Source: an uncultured Bacteroidales bacterium (lineage in GTDB: Bacteria > Bacteroidota > Bacteroidia > Bacteroidales > UBA932). From it: a stretch of DNA of 64,000 bases. Position 1 is the first letter of the stretch. Every line of letters starts with the position of its first letter. Below, piece after piece: positions 1-7,670 of this stretch. The DNA is taken from assembly GCA_905235085.1 (NCBI GenBank), contig CAJOKD010000019.1, forward strand, positions 23,219 through 87,218. Reading direction: 5' to 3'. A program made the position numbers and the translations under genes. The notes beneath the pieces are model-generated. The model ran no database searches. It worked only from the letters and a program-made list of their open reading frames with translations, and was not told where the DNA came from.

Positions 1-1771
1 GGATATCTATCTTGTCATAATTCTCCTTGGACATGTCATCCGGATCGAAGCCGTTGTCCCTGAACGGATTGGACTTCATATAACCGGCGGCGACCGCCTT
101 GTCCATCTCAAGGCAGAGCTGCTTGATGGTACCGATGCATATCTCTTCCTTGCCGTCTTCCGTACGCCAGATCGGCAGAGGTGTGCCCCAGAAACGGCTG
201 CGGCTGAGGTTCCAGTCCTGGATGTTCTCCAGCCACTGTCCGAAACGTCCGGTGCCGGTCGACTCCGGCTTCCAGGAAATCTGCTTGTTAAGGTCTACCA
301 TCAGGTCCTTCACTGCTGTGGTCTTGATGAACCAGGCGTCGAGAGGATAATAGAGGACAGGCTTGTCGGTACGCCAGCTGTGAGGATAGCTGTGGACGTG
401 CTTCTGTATCTTGAAGCACCTTCCGTCCTGCTTCATCATCATACACAGGTCGACGTCCAAGGTAGGCGCATCGGCCGGCAGGGAATCATCGAAGGCGTTC
501 TTGACATATCTTCCGGAATAATCGGCGTAGGAAGGATCGACGTGTGTCTTGACATATTCAGGATCAAGGTCTTCCAATGGATAGAAACGGCCATCGTGGT
601 CCACCTGTGCCTGAAGCTTGCCGTTCTTGTCCTTGACCATCATCCCCGGCACTCCGAAAGCAGCGGCGACTTTCTTGTCATCCGCACCGAAAGTCGGAGC
701 GATATGGACGATGCCGGTACCGTCCTCGGTGGTGACATAATCTCCGGATATCACCCTGAAAGGCTCCCCTTCCTCCACCGGCTTGAACCAAGGGATAAGC
801 TGATGGTAGCGGATACCTACGAGTTCGGAGCCGAGGAAGGTTCCGTCAAGCACCTTGTATGGTACGAGCTTGTCGCCCGGCTTGTATTCCTCGAGTGGAA
901 GATCGGCGGCCTTGGGGTTGAACCAGGCGCCGACAAGTGCCTTCGCAACCACGTATATAGCCTCCTGTCCGGAGTAGGGGTTGAATGAGAGAACCCTGAC
1001 ATATTCGATCTTCGGACCGACGCAGAGAGCCGTATTGGAAGCGAGGGTCCAAGGAGTGGTCGTCCAGGCAAGGAAATACACAGGGAGGGACTCCGTACCG
1101 AACATAGGCTGCGAGACTCCATCCTTGATGATCTCGAACTGTACGGTCGCAGTGGTGTCGGTCACGTCCTTGTAGCATCCTGGCTGGTTGAGTTCGTGAG
1201 AACTCAGGCCCGTGCCGTCCGACGGGGAATAAGGCTGTATCGAGTAGCCTTTGTAGAGCAGTCCCTTGTCATATATCTGCTTCAAGAGATACCAAAGTGT
1301 CTCTATGTAGCGGTTGTCATAGGTGATGTACGGATCGTTCATATCGACCCAATATCCGACTCTCTGGGTCATATTCTCCCATTCGGCGGTATATTTCATC
1401 ACCTCGCTGCGGCAAGTCTTGTTATATTCCTCGACGCTTATCTTGGTACCGATGTCGTCCTTGTGGATTCCGAGCTTCTTCTCCACTCCGATCTCCACCG
1501 GCAGTCCGTGGGTATCCCATCCCGCACGGCGGTTGACCTTGAAGCCGCTCTGGGTCTTGTAACGGCAGACCGCATCCTTTATGGAGCGGGCCATAACATG
1601 GTGGATGCCAGGCTTGCCGTTGGCAGAAGGCGGTCCCTCGAAGAAAATGAACTCAGGGCATCCCTCACGCAACTCAAGAGACTTCTCGAAAGCGTGGTTT
1701 TTCTGCCATCTTTCAAGGATCTCATTGCCTACAGCTACCAAATCAAGACCTTTGTACTCTTTGAATGTCAT
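1..1771 (-). CDS. ileS: Isoleucyl-tRNA synthetase, N-terminal part (gene runs off the window)
   Basis: Charges tRNA-Ile with isoleucine in the cytoplasm. Reading the minus strand from the ATG at 1771 gives an open frame of about 590 codons to the window edge with no stop. The N-terminus has the class I synthetase HIGH-type signature in the Bacteroidetes form PPSANGKPGIHH around residues 45-56. The KMSKS loop and anticodon-binding domain lie outside the window, so this is roughly half of the usual 1100-residue protein. The start is supported by a TATCTTTG promoter element 32 bp upstream. It is divergent from cvpA. Confidence 0.95.
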   Translation of the reverse strand, partial: MTFKEYKGLDLVAVGNEILERWQKNHAFEKSLELREGCPEFIFFEGPPSANGKPGIHHVMARSIKDAVCRYKTQSGFKVNRRAGWDTHGLPVEIGVEKKLGIHKDDIGTKISVEEYNKTCRSEVMKYTAEWENMTQRVGYWVDMNDPYITYDNRYIETLWYLLKQIYDKGLLYKGYSIQPYSPSDGTGLSSHELNQPGCYKDVTDTTATVQFEIIKDGVSQPMFGTESLPVYFLAWTTTPWTLASNTALCVGPKIEYVRVLSFNPYSGQEAIYVVAKALVGAWFNPKAADLPLEEYKPGDKLVPYKVLDGTFLGSELVGIRYHQLIPWFKPVEEGEPFRVISGDYVTTEDGTGIVHIAPTFGADDKKVAAAFGVPGMMVKDKNGKLQAQVDHDGRFYPLEDLDPEYVKTHVDPSYADYSGRYVKNAFDDSLPADAPTLDVDLCMMMKQDGRCFKIQKHVHSYPHSWRTDKPVLYYPLDAWFIKTTAVKDLMVDLNKQISWKPESTGTGRFGQWLENIQDWNLSRSRFWGTPLPIWRTEDGKEEICIGTIKQLCLEMDKAVAAGYMKSNPFRDNGFDPDDMSKENYDKIDI

Positions 1772-1802
1772 AATTTTCTTTCTAATTTTGCATCCGAACT
1801 CG

Positions 1803-1810
1803 CAAAGATA
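1803..1810 (-). promoter_or_regulatory. Bacteroidetes -7 promoter element for ileS
   Basis: Read on the minus strand this is TATCTTTG, a match to the Bacteroidota -7 consensus TAnnTTTG. It lies about 32 bp before the ileS ATG. A weak TTGG sits near the expected -33 position. Confidence 0.55.
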
Positions 1811-1844
1811 GTCATTTTCCTGGTTATTTACCAATAAGCTGCAA

Positions 1845-2339
1845 GTGAACGTAATTGACATAATAATATTGATTTGCTGCGTGCCGGCCCTGGTCCAGGG
1901 ATTCCGGAAAGGATTCATTTCCCAGGCCGTTTCGCTGGTATCGCTCGTGCTTGGCGCCTGGCTCGCATTCAAGTTCTCAGAACCGGTCGGCGAATGGATC
2001 AAGACCTTCGCCGATGTCAACGGCGTAGTGCTCCAGGTCCTTTCATTCTCCCTGATATTCCTCGCCGTTTATCTCGTGCTCCTGCTCATCGGCAAGCTAG
2101 CTCAGAAATTCGTGAAGTTCGTGATGCTCGGCTGGCTTGACAGGCTGCTCGGAATGACCTTCGGCCTGATCAAGATGGTGCTCATCCTCGGACTGGTCAT
2201 CATCTGCATAGATGCCATCAACGCCACGCTGCCGGTGATTCCTGCGGAAACCCTTGACGGATCGGTCCTGTACCACCCTCTGAAATCCATCGCCAACGTC
2301 ATATTCCCGTATCTTAAAGAACTGATATTCCATAAATGA
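1845..2339 (+). CDS. cvpA: CvpA family inner-membrane protein
   Basis: A 164-residue protein starting at GTG 1845, with four hydrophobic segments (about residues 3-20, 25-45, 62-85 and 105-125) and the family's GFRKGFISQ segment after the first helix. CvpA proteins are small membrane proteins named for colicin V production. Their exact role is unsettled; proposals link them to envelope homeostasis. The stop overlaps the tsaB start by 4 bp, so the two are probably translationally coupled. Confidence 0.85.
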   Translation: MNVIDIIILICCVPALVQGFRKGFISQAVSLVSLVLGAWLAFKFSEPVGEWIKTFADVNGVVLQVLSFSLIFLAVYLVLLLIGKLAQKFVKFVMLGWLDRLLGMTFGLIKMVLILGLVIICIDAINATLPVIPAETLDGSVLYHPLKSIANVIFPYLKELIFHK

Positions 2340-3031
2340 TGGAAAGCCTGATACTCATAGAGACTTCCACTTCGCTTTGTTCCGTGGCACTGGTACGGGA
2401 TGGGAAAGTTATATACGAACGCATCAGTTCCGAGCCTCGCGCCCACGCCTCCCTGACCGCGGTATTCGTCAGCGAAGTACTGGAAGAATCCGGAATGAAG
2501 GCCTCCGGCTGCAGTGCAGTGGCTGTAGGAAAGGGACCGGGATCGTATACCGGCCTCAGGGTCGGGGTTTCCACGGCAAAGGGTCTGTGCTTCGGCGCGG
2601 GAATACCGCTCATTTCTGTCGGGACCCTCGACACTCTGGCCTGGCAGGCCATCGATGGAGGATTGCTTCCTGAAGGCTGCCGGCACATAGTTCCGATGGT
2701 AGATGCACGCAGGATGGAAGTCTACACCGGAATATTCACTGCAGAAGGCAGGCAGACCGGCCCGACGGAGGCCAGGATAGTCGAAGAAGACTCCTTCGCT
2801 TCCCTGCTTGAAGAAGGTCCTGTCCTTTTCATCGGCGACGGTGCCGGCAAATGCCAGGATGTCCTGAATAATCCCAACGCACATTTCATCCAGTGCTGTC
2901 CCAAGGCATCCTCGATGCTCCATCCGGCGCTGGATGCATTTTCCAACCATACATTCGAAGACGTGGCGTACTTCGAACCTTTCTACCTGAAGGAATTCGC
3001 CACCACAGTAAGCAAGAAGAAATTGTTCTAA
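2336..3031 (+). CDS. tsaB: tRNA threonylcarbamoyladenosine biosynthesis protein TsaB
   Basis: The 231-residue ASKHA-fold partner of TsaD in making t6A at position 37 of ANN-decoding tRNAs. The N-terminus shows the nucleotide-binding-like strand LILIETSTS and the family hallmark GPGSYTGLR at residues 67-75. Two adjacent ATGs (2336 and 2339) are possible starts. It is coupled to cvpA upstream and followed by rpiB after 13 bp. Like other TsaB proteins it is not expected to be catalytic alone. Confidence 0.93.
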   Translation: MMESLILIETSTSLCSVALVRDGKVIYERISSEPRAHASLTAVFVSEVLEESGMKASGCSAVAVGKGPGSYTGLRVGVSTAKGLCFGAGIPLISVGTLDTLAWQAIDGGLLPEGCRHIVPMVDARRMEVYTGIFTAEGRQTGPTEARIVEEDSFASLLEEGPVLFIGDGAGKCQDVLNNPNAHFIQCCPKASSMLHPALDAFSNHTFEDVAYFEPFYLKEFATTVSKKKLF

Positions 3032-3044
3032 AACCACATACGAT

Positions 3045-3476
3045 ATGAAAATCGGCATTGCCAGCGACCACGCTGGATTTGAGTACAAAAGCAAGCTTGT
3101 CGACCTCCTCCGCAAGAAAGGCTTCGAAGTCACCGACTACGGCACATTCTCCGACGCCAGCTGCGACTATCCGGAGTTCGCCCACGCACTCGGAAACGCC
3201 ATAGAGAAAAAGGAAGTAGACGCCGGAATCGCGATGTGCGGTACCGGCAACGGGATGGCCATATCCCTCAACAAGCACCAGGGCGTACGCGCAGGACTTG
3301 CCTGGAACAGCGAAATAGGCAGGCTCGTCAAAGCCCACAACCACGCCAACGTCCTCGTGATGCCCGCCCGCTTCATCTCCTACCAGATGGCGACCCGCAT
3401 CCTGAATATGTGGCTGAAGACCGCCGAAGACGGTGGAAGGCACGACAGAAGAGTCTCGATGATTCCCGTCAAATAA
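3045..3476 (+). CDS. rpiB: Ribose-5-phosphate isomerase B
   Basis: Interconverts ribose-5-phosphate and ribulose-5-phosphate in the non-oxidative pentose phosphate pathway. At 143 residues it has the usual RpiB length. It shows the N-terminal SDHAG (His9), the active-site loop CGTGNG with Cys65, and the HNHANVL phosphate-binding region. It lies in a plus-strand run with tsaB and truB. The related LacA/LacB sugar isomerases are a less likely alternative. Confidence 0.93.
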   Translation: MKIGIASDHAGFEYKSKLVDLLRKKGFEVTDYGTFSDASCDYPEFAHALGNAIEKKEVDAGIAMCGTGNGMAISLNKHQGVRAGLAWNSEIGRLVKAHNHANVLVMPARFISYQMATRILNMWLKTAEDGGRHDRRVSMIPVK

Positions 3477-3536
3477 TTGGAAATCAAAGCTCTTATAGCC
3501 AGCAGAAACCTTGTATCCCAAGGTCTTTCGGGGAGT

Positions 3537-4361
3537 ATGGACGACTACCCCGAGGGAATCCTCATCCCTGTATCCAAGCCATACCGGTGGACTTCGGCCG
3601 ATGTAATCAGGAAACTCAAGTGGGCTGCCTGCAGGCACTTCGGCAAGAAGAACCTGAAGGTCGGGCACGCCGGAACCCTTGACCCGCTCGCGACAGGGGT
3701 GATTATAGTATGCATAGGGAAAGCCACCAGGCTTGCCGAGACCATCCAGAAAGAAGACAAGGAATACCTGGCGGGAATATCTTTCGGTGCCACCACTCCC
3801 TCATACGACCTTGAGAAGGCCATCGACAGGATGTATCCGACAGACAAGGTGACTGAAGAAGCCGTGCGGCTGGCGCTGAAGGATTTCATAGGAGAGCAGG
3901 AGCAGGTCGCTCCCCTGTTCTCCGCCAAGTCCGTGGATGGCGTAAGGGCATACGAACTTGCCAGGAAGCAATACCGAGATGCCAGGAAAGAGAAGACCGA
4001 CGTAATGGAAGACTTCGATCATTCCGTGGCGGAAACGCTTCACCATCAGATTATTACAATTCACTCAGCAGAGCTTGAGTGCTTCCTGCCGGAAGGTCTG
4101 CCTGCCCAGGAGATTTCTCCTGACGGGCTGCGTCCCAACCCCAGGATCAACGTCGTGGACACATCGGACCTCCACCTGCCTCACGCTGACATCCGTATCA
4201 CTTGCAGCAAGGGTACCTATGTACGTGCGTTCGCACGCGACCTGGGCGAAGCCCTCGGCACAGGTGCGCATCTGGATTCGCTTTGCAGGACGAGGTCGGG
4301 CGGATTCCGGACCGAAGACGCCCTGACTGTACCAGAGGCAATGGAATTGCTATCAAACTAA
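3537..4361 (+). CDS. truB: tRNA pseudouridine(55) synthase TruB
   Basis: Makes pseudouridine 55 in the T-loop of tRNAs. The motif GHAGTLDPLATG carries the catalytic Asp49, and the later segments YLAGISFG and CSKGTYVRAFARDLG are typical of TruB. I prefer the ATG at 3537 (274 residues), which starts MDDYPEGILIPVSKP, because family homology begins there. A TTG at 3477 in the same frame would add 20 residues without similarity. It follows rpiB closely and precedes the glnA fragment by 16 bp. Confidence 0.93.
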   Translation: MDDYPEGILIPVSKPYRWTSADVIRKLKWAACRHFGKKNLKVGHAGTLDPLATGVIIVCIGKATRLAETIQKEDKEYLAGISFGATTPSYDLEKAIDRMYPTDKVTEEAVRLALKDFIGEQEQVAPLFSAKSVDGVRAYELARKQYRDARKEKTDVMEDFDHSVAETLHHQIITIHSAELECFLPEGLPAQEISPDGLRPNPRINVVDTSDLHLPHADIRITCSKGTYVRAFARDLGEALGTGAHLDSLCRTRSGGFRTEDALTVPEAMELLSN

Positions 4362-4377
4362 TATTACCAATACCACA

Positions 4378-4836
4378 ATGACAGACAAGAATTTGGAAAT
4401 GACGCCAAACAAAGTGGTGTCATTCCTCCACAAGAAACAGGAAGACTTCACCAAGGATGACATCATCGGATTCATCCGCTCGAACGGCATCCGGATGGTG
4501 AACTTTATGTATCCTGCCGAAGACGGAAGAGTAAAGACCCTGAACTTCATCATAAACAGCCTCGAATACCTGGAGACAATCCTCAGCCAGGGTGAAAGGG
4601 TGGATGGCTCCAGCCTCTTCCCGTCATTCGTAGAAGCCGGCAGCAGCGACCTTTATGTGATCCCGCGTTTCAGGACTGCTTTCGTGGACTCGTTCAACGA
4701 GATTCCTACCCTCTCGATGCTCTGCAGCTTCTTCGACAAGGACGGAGAAGCCTTCGAGTGCGACCCGTACAATGCCGTGCTCGCAGCGGCCGAATCATTC
4801 CGGGCAAGGACAAGGACAGGCTCCGCGTGCTCGTAA
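4378..4836 (+). pseudogene. glnA: Glutamine synthetase type I, 5' fragment
   Basis: The first 140 or so residues match the N-terminal beta-grasp part of Bacteroidetes type I glutamine synthetase, including FMYPAEDGR, ERVDGSSLF, SSDLYVIPRFRTAFVD and the DPYNAVLAAAESFRART region. The family is about 470-500 residues. Here similarity stops near 4810 and the frame closes at 4836 after an unrelated tail. The ATP/glutamate-binding catalytic barrel is absent, so the product cannot be an active synthetase. Either the chromosome carries a deletion or the assembly joined two distant sequences through the short repeat around 4800-4820. Confidence 0.85.
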
Positions 4837-6537
4837 ACAGGTATTTCTACTGCGGATAGTCCGACTCAACGGACTTCGAAACCAGTCTCTGAATATACAG
4901 GGTTCCCGTCGTAGGATATTCCTTCGGCGACTACCCATACCCTGGTATGACGGTGTAAGGACATCGACCTTCAGCCTTTCACCAGGTTCGAGGGTGATGA
5001 CCGGATGCCAGTAGAGGGTATTCCTGAGATCGTCCCCTGCTTTATCCCTTACGGGGCGGGTATATGCCACCGGATAACAGACTCCCTGCCAGTCGATGAT
5101 GCGGACGTCCGGATCGAACCTGAAGGAAGAGATATCCCCCTTCTTGGTCACGAAATCCACGACACCGTTGAAACTGACCCTGCCCATCATGTATGAATAC
5201 GGGTAGACAAGGATGTCGCTGACCAGCATCGGATCGAATTCCAGAAGGGCCCTGATGCTCTTCACCGGAACCCCGTCGATCAGAGTCAGGACATTCCCGG
5301 TATACTGAGGCTTGTCGCTTGGAGTACCGTGAAGTGCAAGCTGCATCTGCGGCTCTCCGGCCTTGTCCTTGCGGAGCCGTATTCCCGGAATGATTTCGAA
5401 GATGGTCTCGGCTATGGTGGTGAAGCGCGTGTAGTCGTCCAGATGGTAAACGGTGCAGTTGGCATCGGCCAGCAGAAGGCTCTCACGCTTAGGCATATAT
5501 TCGTAGAGAGTGTCGGCAGGATCGGTCCTCTCGCTCCGGACGAAGCGGTTCCTCCGTGAAAGGGCAGGCTGCAAGGCCTGTGAAAGCTTCAGGACAGGTA
5601 TATCCTTCGACTCCAGACCGATGAAAGGATAGTCGATCTCGAGGTGGCAGTCCAGGTCGTTCCCCTGGCCGATGATTTCGCTGACCAGGTCCCGTTTCCC
5701 GTAGACATTGACGGTCTGAAGACGGACAATCCCGTCAGCACCGATCTTTCCGGCATAGACATCTTCCGCGAATCCGGGGAAGGCGACCACAGCCACCATC
5801 TTCGGATCGGAAGCAACCTTGCCAGCGTCACGGCCAGCCAGACGGCCTCTGAATACTTCGCCGCCGTGTTCCTCATCGCTGCCCGAGAAAGGACGGAACG
5901 AAGCCTTGGCGAAATCGACCAGGGAAGGCGAAGCAGGGGGCAGGATTCCGTCGTCGGCGAAGACGGACAGGCTCAGGCTCACCTTTGAAGATGATTTGTT
6001 CTCAAGATAGACCGCGGTCGCCGAAGAAGTCGAAGCAGCACGGTTCGCCAATACGGAAACCGCACATCCAGCCTGTTTGGAATCCCTCCTGAAGGACTCG
6101 TATCCGCTCCTGGCAACTAAATCCACTCCTCCTTTCACCCTTCCAGAATTGACTGTGTTGAATATGGACACCGTCTTGGCGTCAGAGAGCAGGTCGGTGC
6201 GTCCCTTTCCCGAGACCGTATATGCGACCAGCTTGTAATTGCCGGTGGAAGCGTTGAAAGGTATGGCTATGGCTCCGGAGCCCCGTCCGTCGACCAAGCC
6301 TATCTTGGCGGTGAGCAAGGTCCCTTGTGCAGAAAAAAGCTCAAGGTATGCCACGCTGTTGGCATCGGACAACCGGTTGGTGGTGGCGTCGAGTGAGAAA
6401 GCTGAACACCAGATCAGTTCTCCGGCAAGATATACATCCTTGTCAGTAGATATGTATACCCTTTCCGCTACCGCCGCGGAAATGACGGAAGTTACGCAGA
6501 AACAACTGAGTAACAGTATAGTAGCTATCCTTTTCAT
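4795..6537 (-). CDS. MG2-domain surface protein of a TonB/DUF4249 locus (C-terminal frameshift)
   Basis: A secreted protein of about 580 residues: signal peptide (about 1-24), then a macroglobulin-like MG2 domain beginning VYISTDKDVYLAGELIW, then a plug-like segment (LTLIDGVPVKSIRALLEF) near the C-terminus. Proteins of this kind accompany TonB receptors and DUF4249 lipoproteins in Bacteroidota; their role is not established. The last 45 residues as read are Arg/Cys/Pro-rich and unlike the family. Removing one G of a GGG run (plus-strand CCC at 4934-4936) restores a normal ending, VVAEGISYDGNPVYSETG then FEVR, with a stop at 4866. The gene follows the DUF4249 gene by 2 bp. Confidence 0.75.
   Translation of the reverse strand: MKRIATILLLSCFCVTSVISAAVAERVYISTDKDVYLAGELIWCSAFSLDATTNRLSDANSVAYLELFSAQGTLLTAKIGLVDGRGSGAIAIPFNASTGNYKLVAYTVSGKGRTDLLSDAKTVSIFNTVNSGRVKGGVDLVARSGYESFRRDSKQAGCAVSVLANRAASTSSATAVYLENKSSSKVSLSLSVFADDGILPPASPSLVDFAKASFRPFSGSDEEHGGEVFRGRLAGRDAGKVASDPKMVAVVAFPGFAEDVYAGKIGADGIVRLQTVNVYGKRDLVSEIIGQGNDLDCHLEIDYPFIGLESKDIPVLKLSQALQPALSRRNRFVRSERTDPADTLYEYMPKRESLLLADANCTVYHLDDYTRFTTIAETIFEIIPGIRLRKDKAGEPQMQLALHGTPSDKPQYTGNVLTLIDGVPVKSIRALLEFDPMLVSDILVYPYSYMMGRVSFNGVVDFVTKKGDISSFRFDPDVRIIDWQGVCYPVAYTRPVRDKAGDDLRNTLYWHPVITLEPGERLKVDVLTPSYQGMGSRRRNILRREPCIFRDWFRSPLSRTIRSRNTCLRARGACPCPCPE
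4797..4859 (+). other. Possible C-terminal remnant of a second gene fused to glnA
   Basis: Just after the point where glnA similarity ends, a different plus-strand frame reads IPGKDKDRLRVLVNRYFYCG and then a TAG at 4857-4859. Its position, ending 6 bp short of the restored stop of the convergent gene, looks like the natural 3' end of another plus-strand gene whose body is missing. I cannot assign a family from 20 residues. This is an inference about the breakpoint. Confidence 0.3.
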
Positions 6538-6539
6538 TT

Positions 6540-7670
6540 CTATCTCTCCCTAGTTGGCCAGAACGGCGGCTTGTACTTGGTTCCACCCATCGCCAGGCAA
6601 TCCACGCATCTCTGCTCGATCCACACTATGTCTGTCTCGGACTGTTCCGGGAATGCAGGGCGGAAACCATTGTAATAAAACTGATTGAGACGCTCGGGAT
6701 CCGGATGGAATGTTTCGTAGCGGGGGTGGCCCTCACGATAGTATCCTGCCTCTATGTAAATGGACTTCGTAGCGACCCTGGACGCCTCTATGTATCCGAT
6801 GACGACTTCGTCAGGATCGGTGTCTGAATGGATGTTCCCCAGTATCTGGCTAGGCTCCGGATTGGTAAGTGAGCCGGTAGAAGTCGAATTGACCTCTATC
6901 GTGTGGAGATAATCATAACACTCCCGGGATATTCCCCTGGCCTTGACCTCGATGTAATAGAGGGTCTGGAGACGGAGGTTGTCCCTGGTGATGCTGTGGA
7001 AATCGTGGTCGACTATCCTCTCCCCTCCCGTACTCTTCGCTATGGCAAGCCCGGCCTGGTATGAACCGGAGTATGCCCAGCACCAGTAGTATGGGGTATA
7101 GTCCTTGTACTTGATGTAGATGCCTTGCTCAGGATCGTAAGTATGGGTAGCCTGCAGCGGGGCGTGGAACTGCCATATCTCATCGAAGTCCCACCTGAAG
7201 CAGCCCGAGCCCCCGGGACTGGACAGGCTGAGCTTGAGGTCGACCGAATTCTCATCGACCACGTAATCGAGCTTGTCGAACGACGGAGCCGGCTGGACTT
7301 CCAGCCAATCGGAAGTATAATCCGTGGAAGATGAGCCGGATACAGGATTCATCAGACGCACTCTCAGACGGTAACGTTTGTCCGGAGACGCCTGTTCCAT
7401 ATTGATCGTGAAGCTGTCGCTGAACTTGTTGGCATCCTCGATGTATCGGTTGCCGTCCTCGTCTTCGATCCATACATTTCCGCTCACACCCTTGGCATAT
7501 TCCCCGAAGGGTCTGACGCAGCTCAGTGAAACCCTTGCGAGGTCACCGATAAGGATATCCCCCTCCACGACGAGGCCCCCGGAATCTTCCGTAGCCACTC
7601 CCGCATCGAACGGATAGATACACCCGGCAAGTGCCAGGGCAAGCGATGTCAAAAACAGGAATTTTTTCAT
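6540..7670 (-). CDS. DUF4249 family lipoprotein
   Basis: A 376-residue lipoprotein with a lipobox ending LALAGC (Cys17), an Ig-like N-terminal half (VVEGDILIGD) and a repeated Tyr-rich C-terminal half, as in DUF4249. These proteins are encoded next to TonB-dependent receptors and probably act at the cell surface as receptor accessories; the ligand is unknown. Its ATG overlaps the receptor stop as TGATG, and the MG2 gene follows 2 bp later. The three genes almost certainly form one transcript and one membrane module. Confidence 0.88.
   Translation of the reverse strand: MKKFLFLTSLALALAGCIYPFDAGVATEDSGGLVVEGDILIGDLARVSLSCVRPFGEYAKGVSGNVWIEDEDGNRYIEDANKFSDSFTINMEQASPDKRYRLRVRLMNPVSGSSSTDYTSDWLEVQPAPSFDKLDYVVDENSVDLKLSLSSPGGSGCFRWDFDEIWQFHAPLQATHTYDPEQGIYIKYKDYTPYYWCWAYSGSYQAGLAIAKSTGGERIVDHDFHSITRDNLRLQTLYYIEVKARGISRECYDYLHTIEVNSTSTGSLTNPEPSQILGNIHSDTDPDEVVIGYIEASRVATKSIYIEAGYYREGHPRYETFHPDPERLNQFYYNGFRPAFPEQSETDIVWIEQRCVDCLAMGGTKYKPPFWPTRER

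Noticed and set aside
380..988. Long plus-strand open frame opposite ileS
   Set aside because: It mirrors the third-position pattern of ileS on the other strand and has no recognisable protein character.
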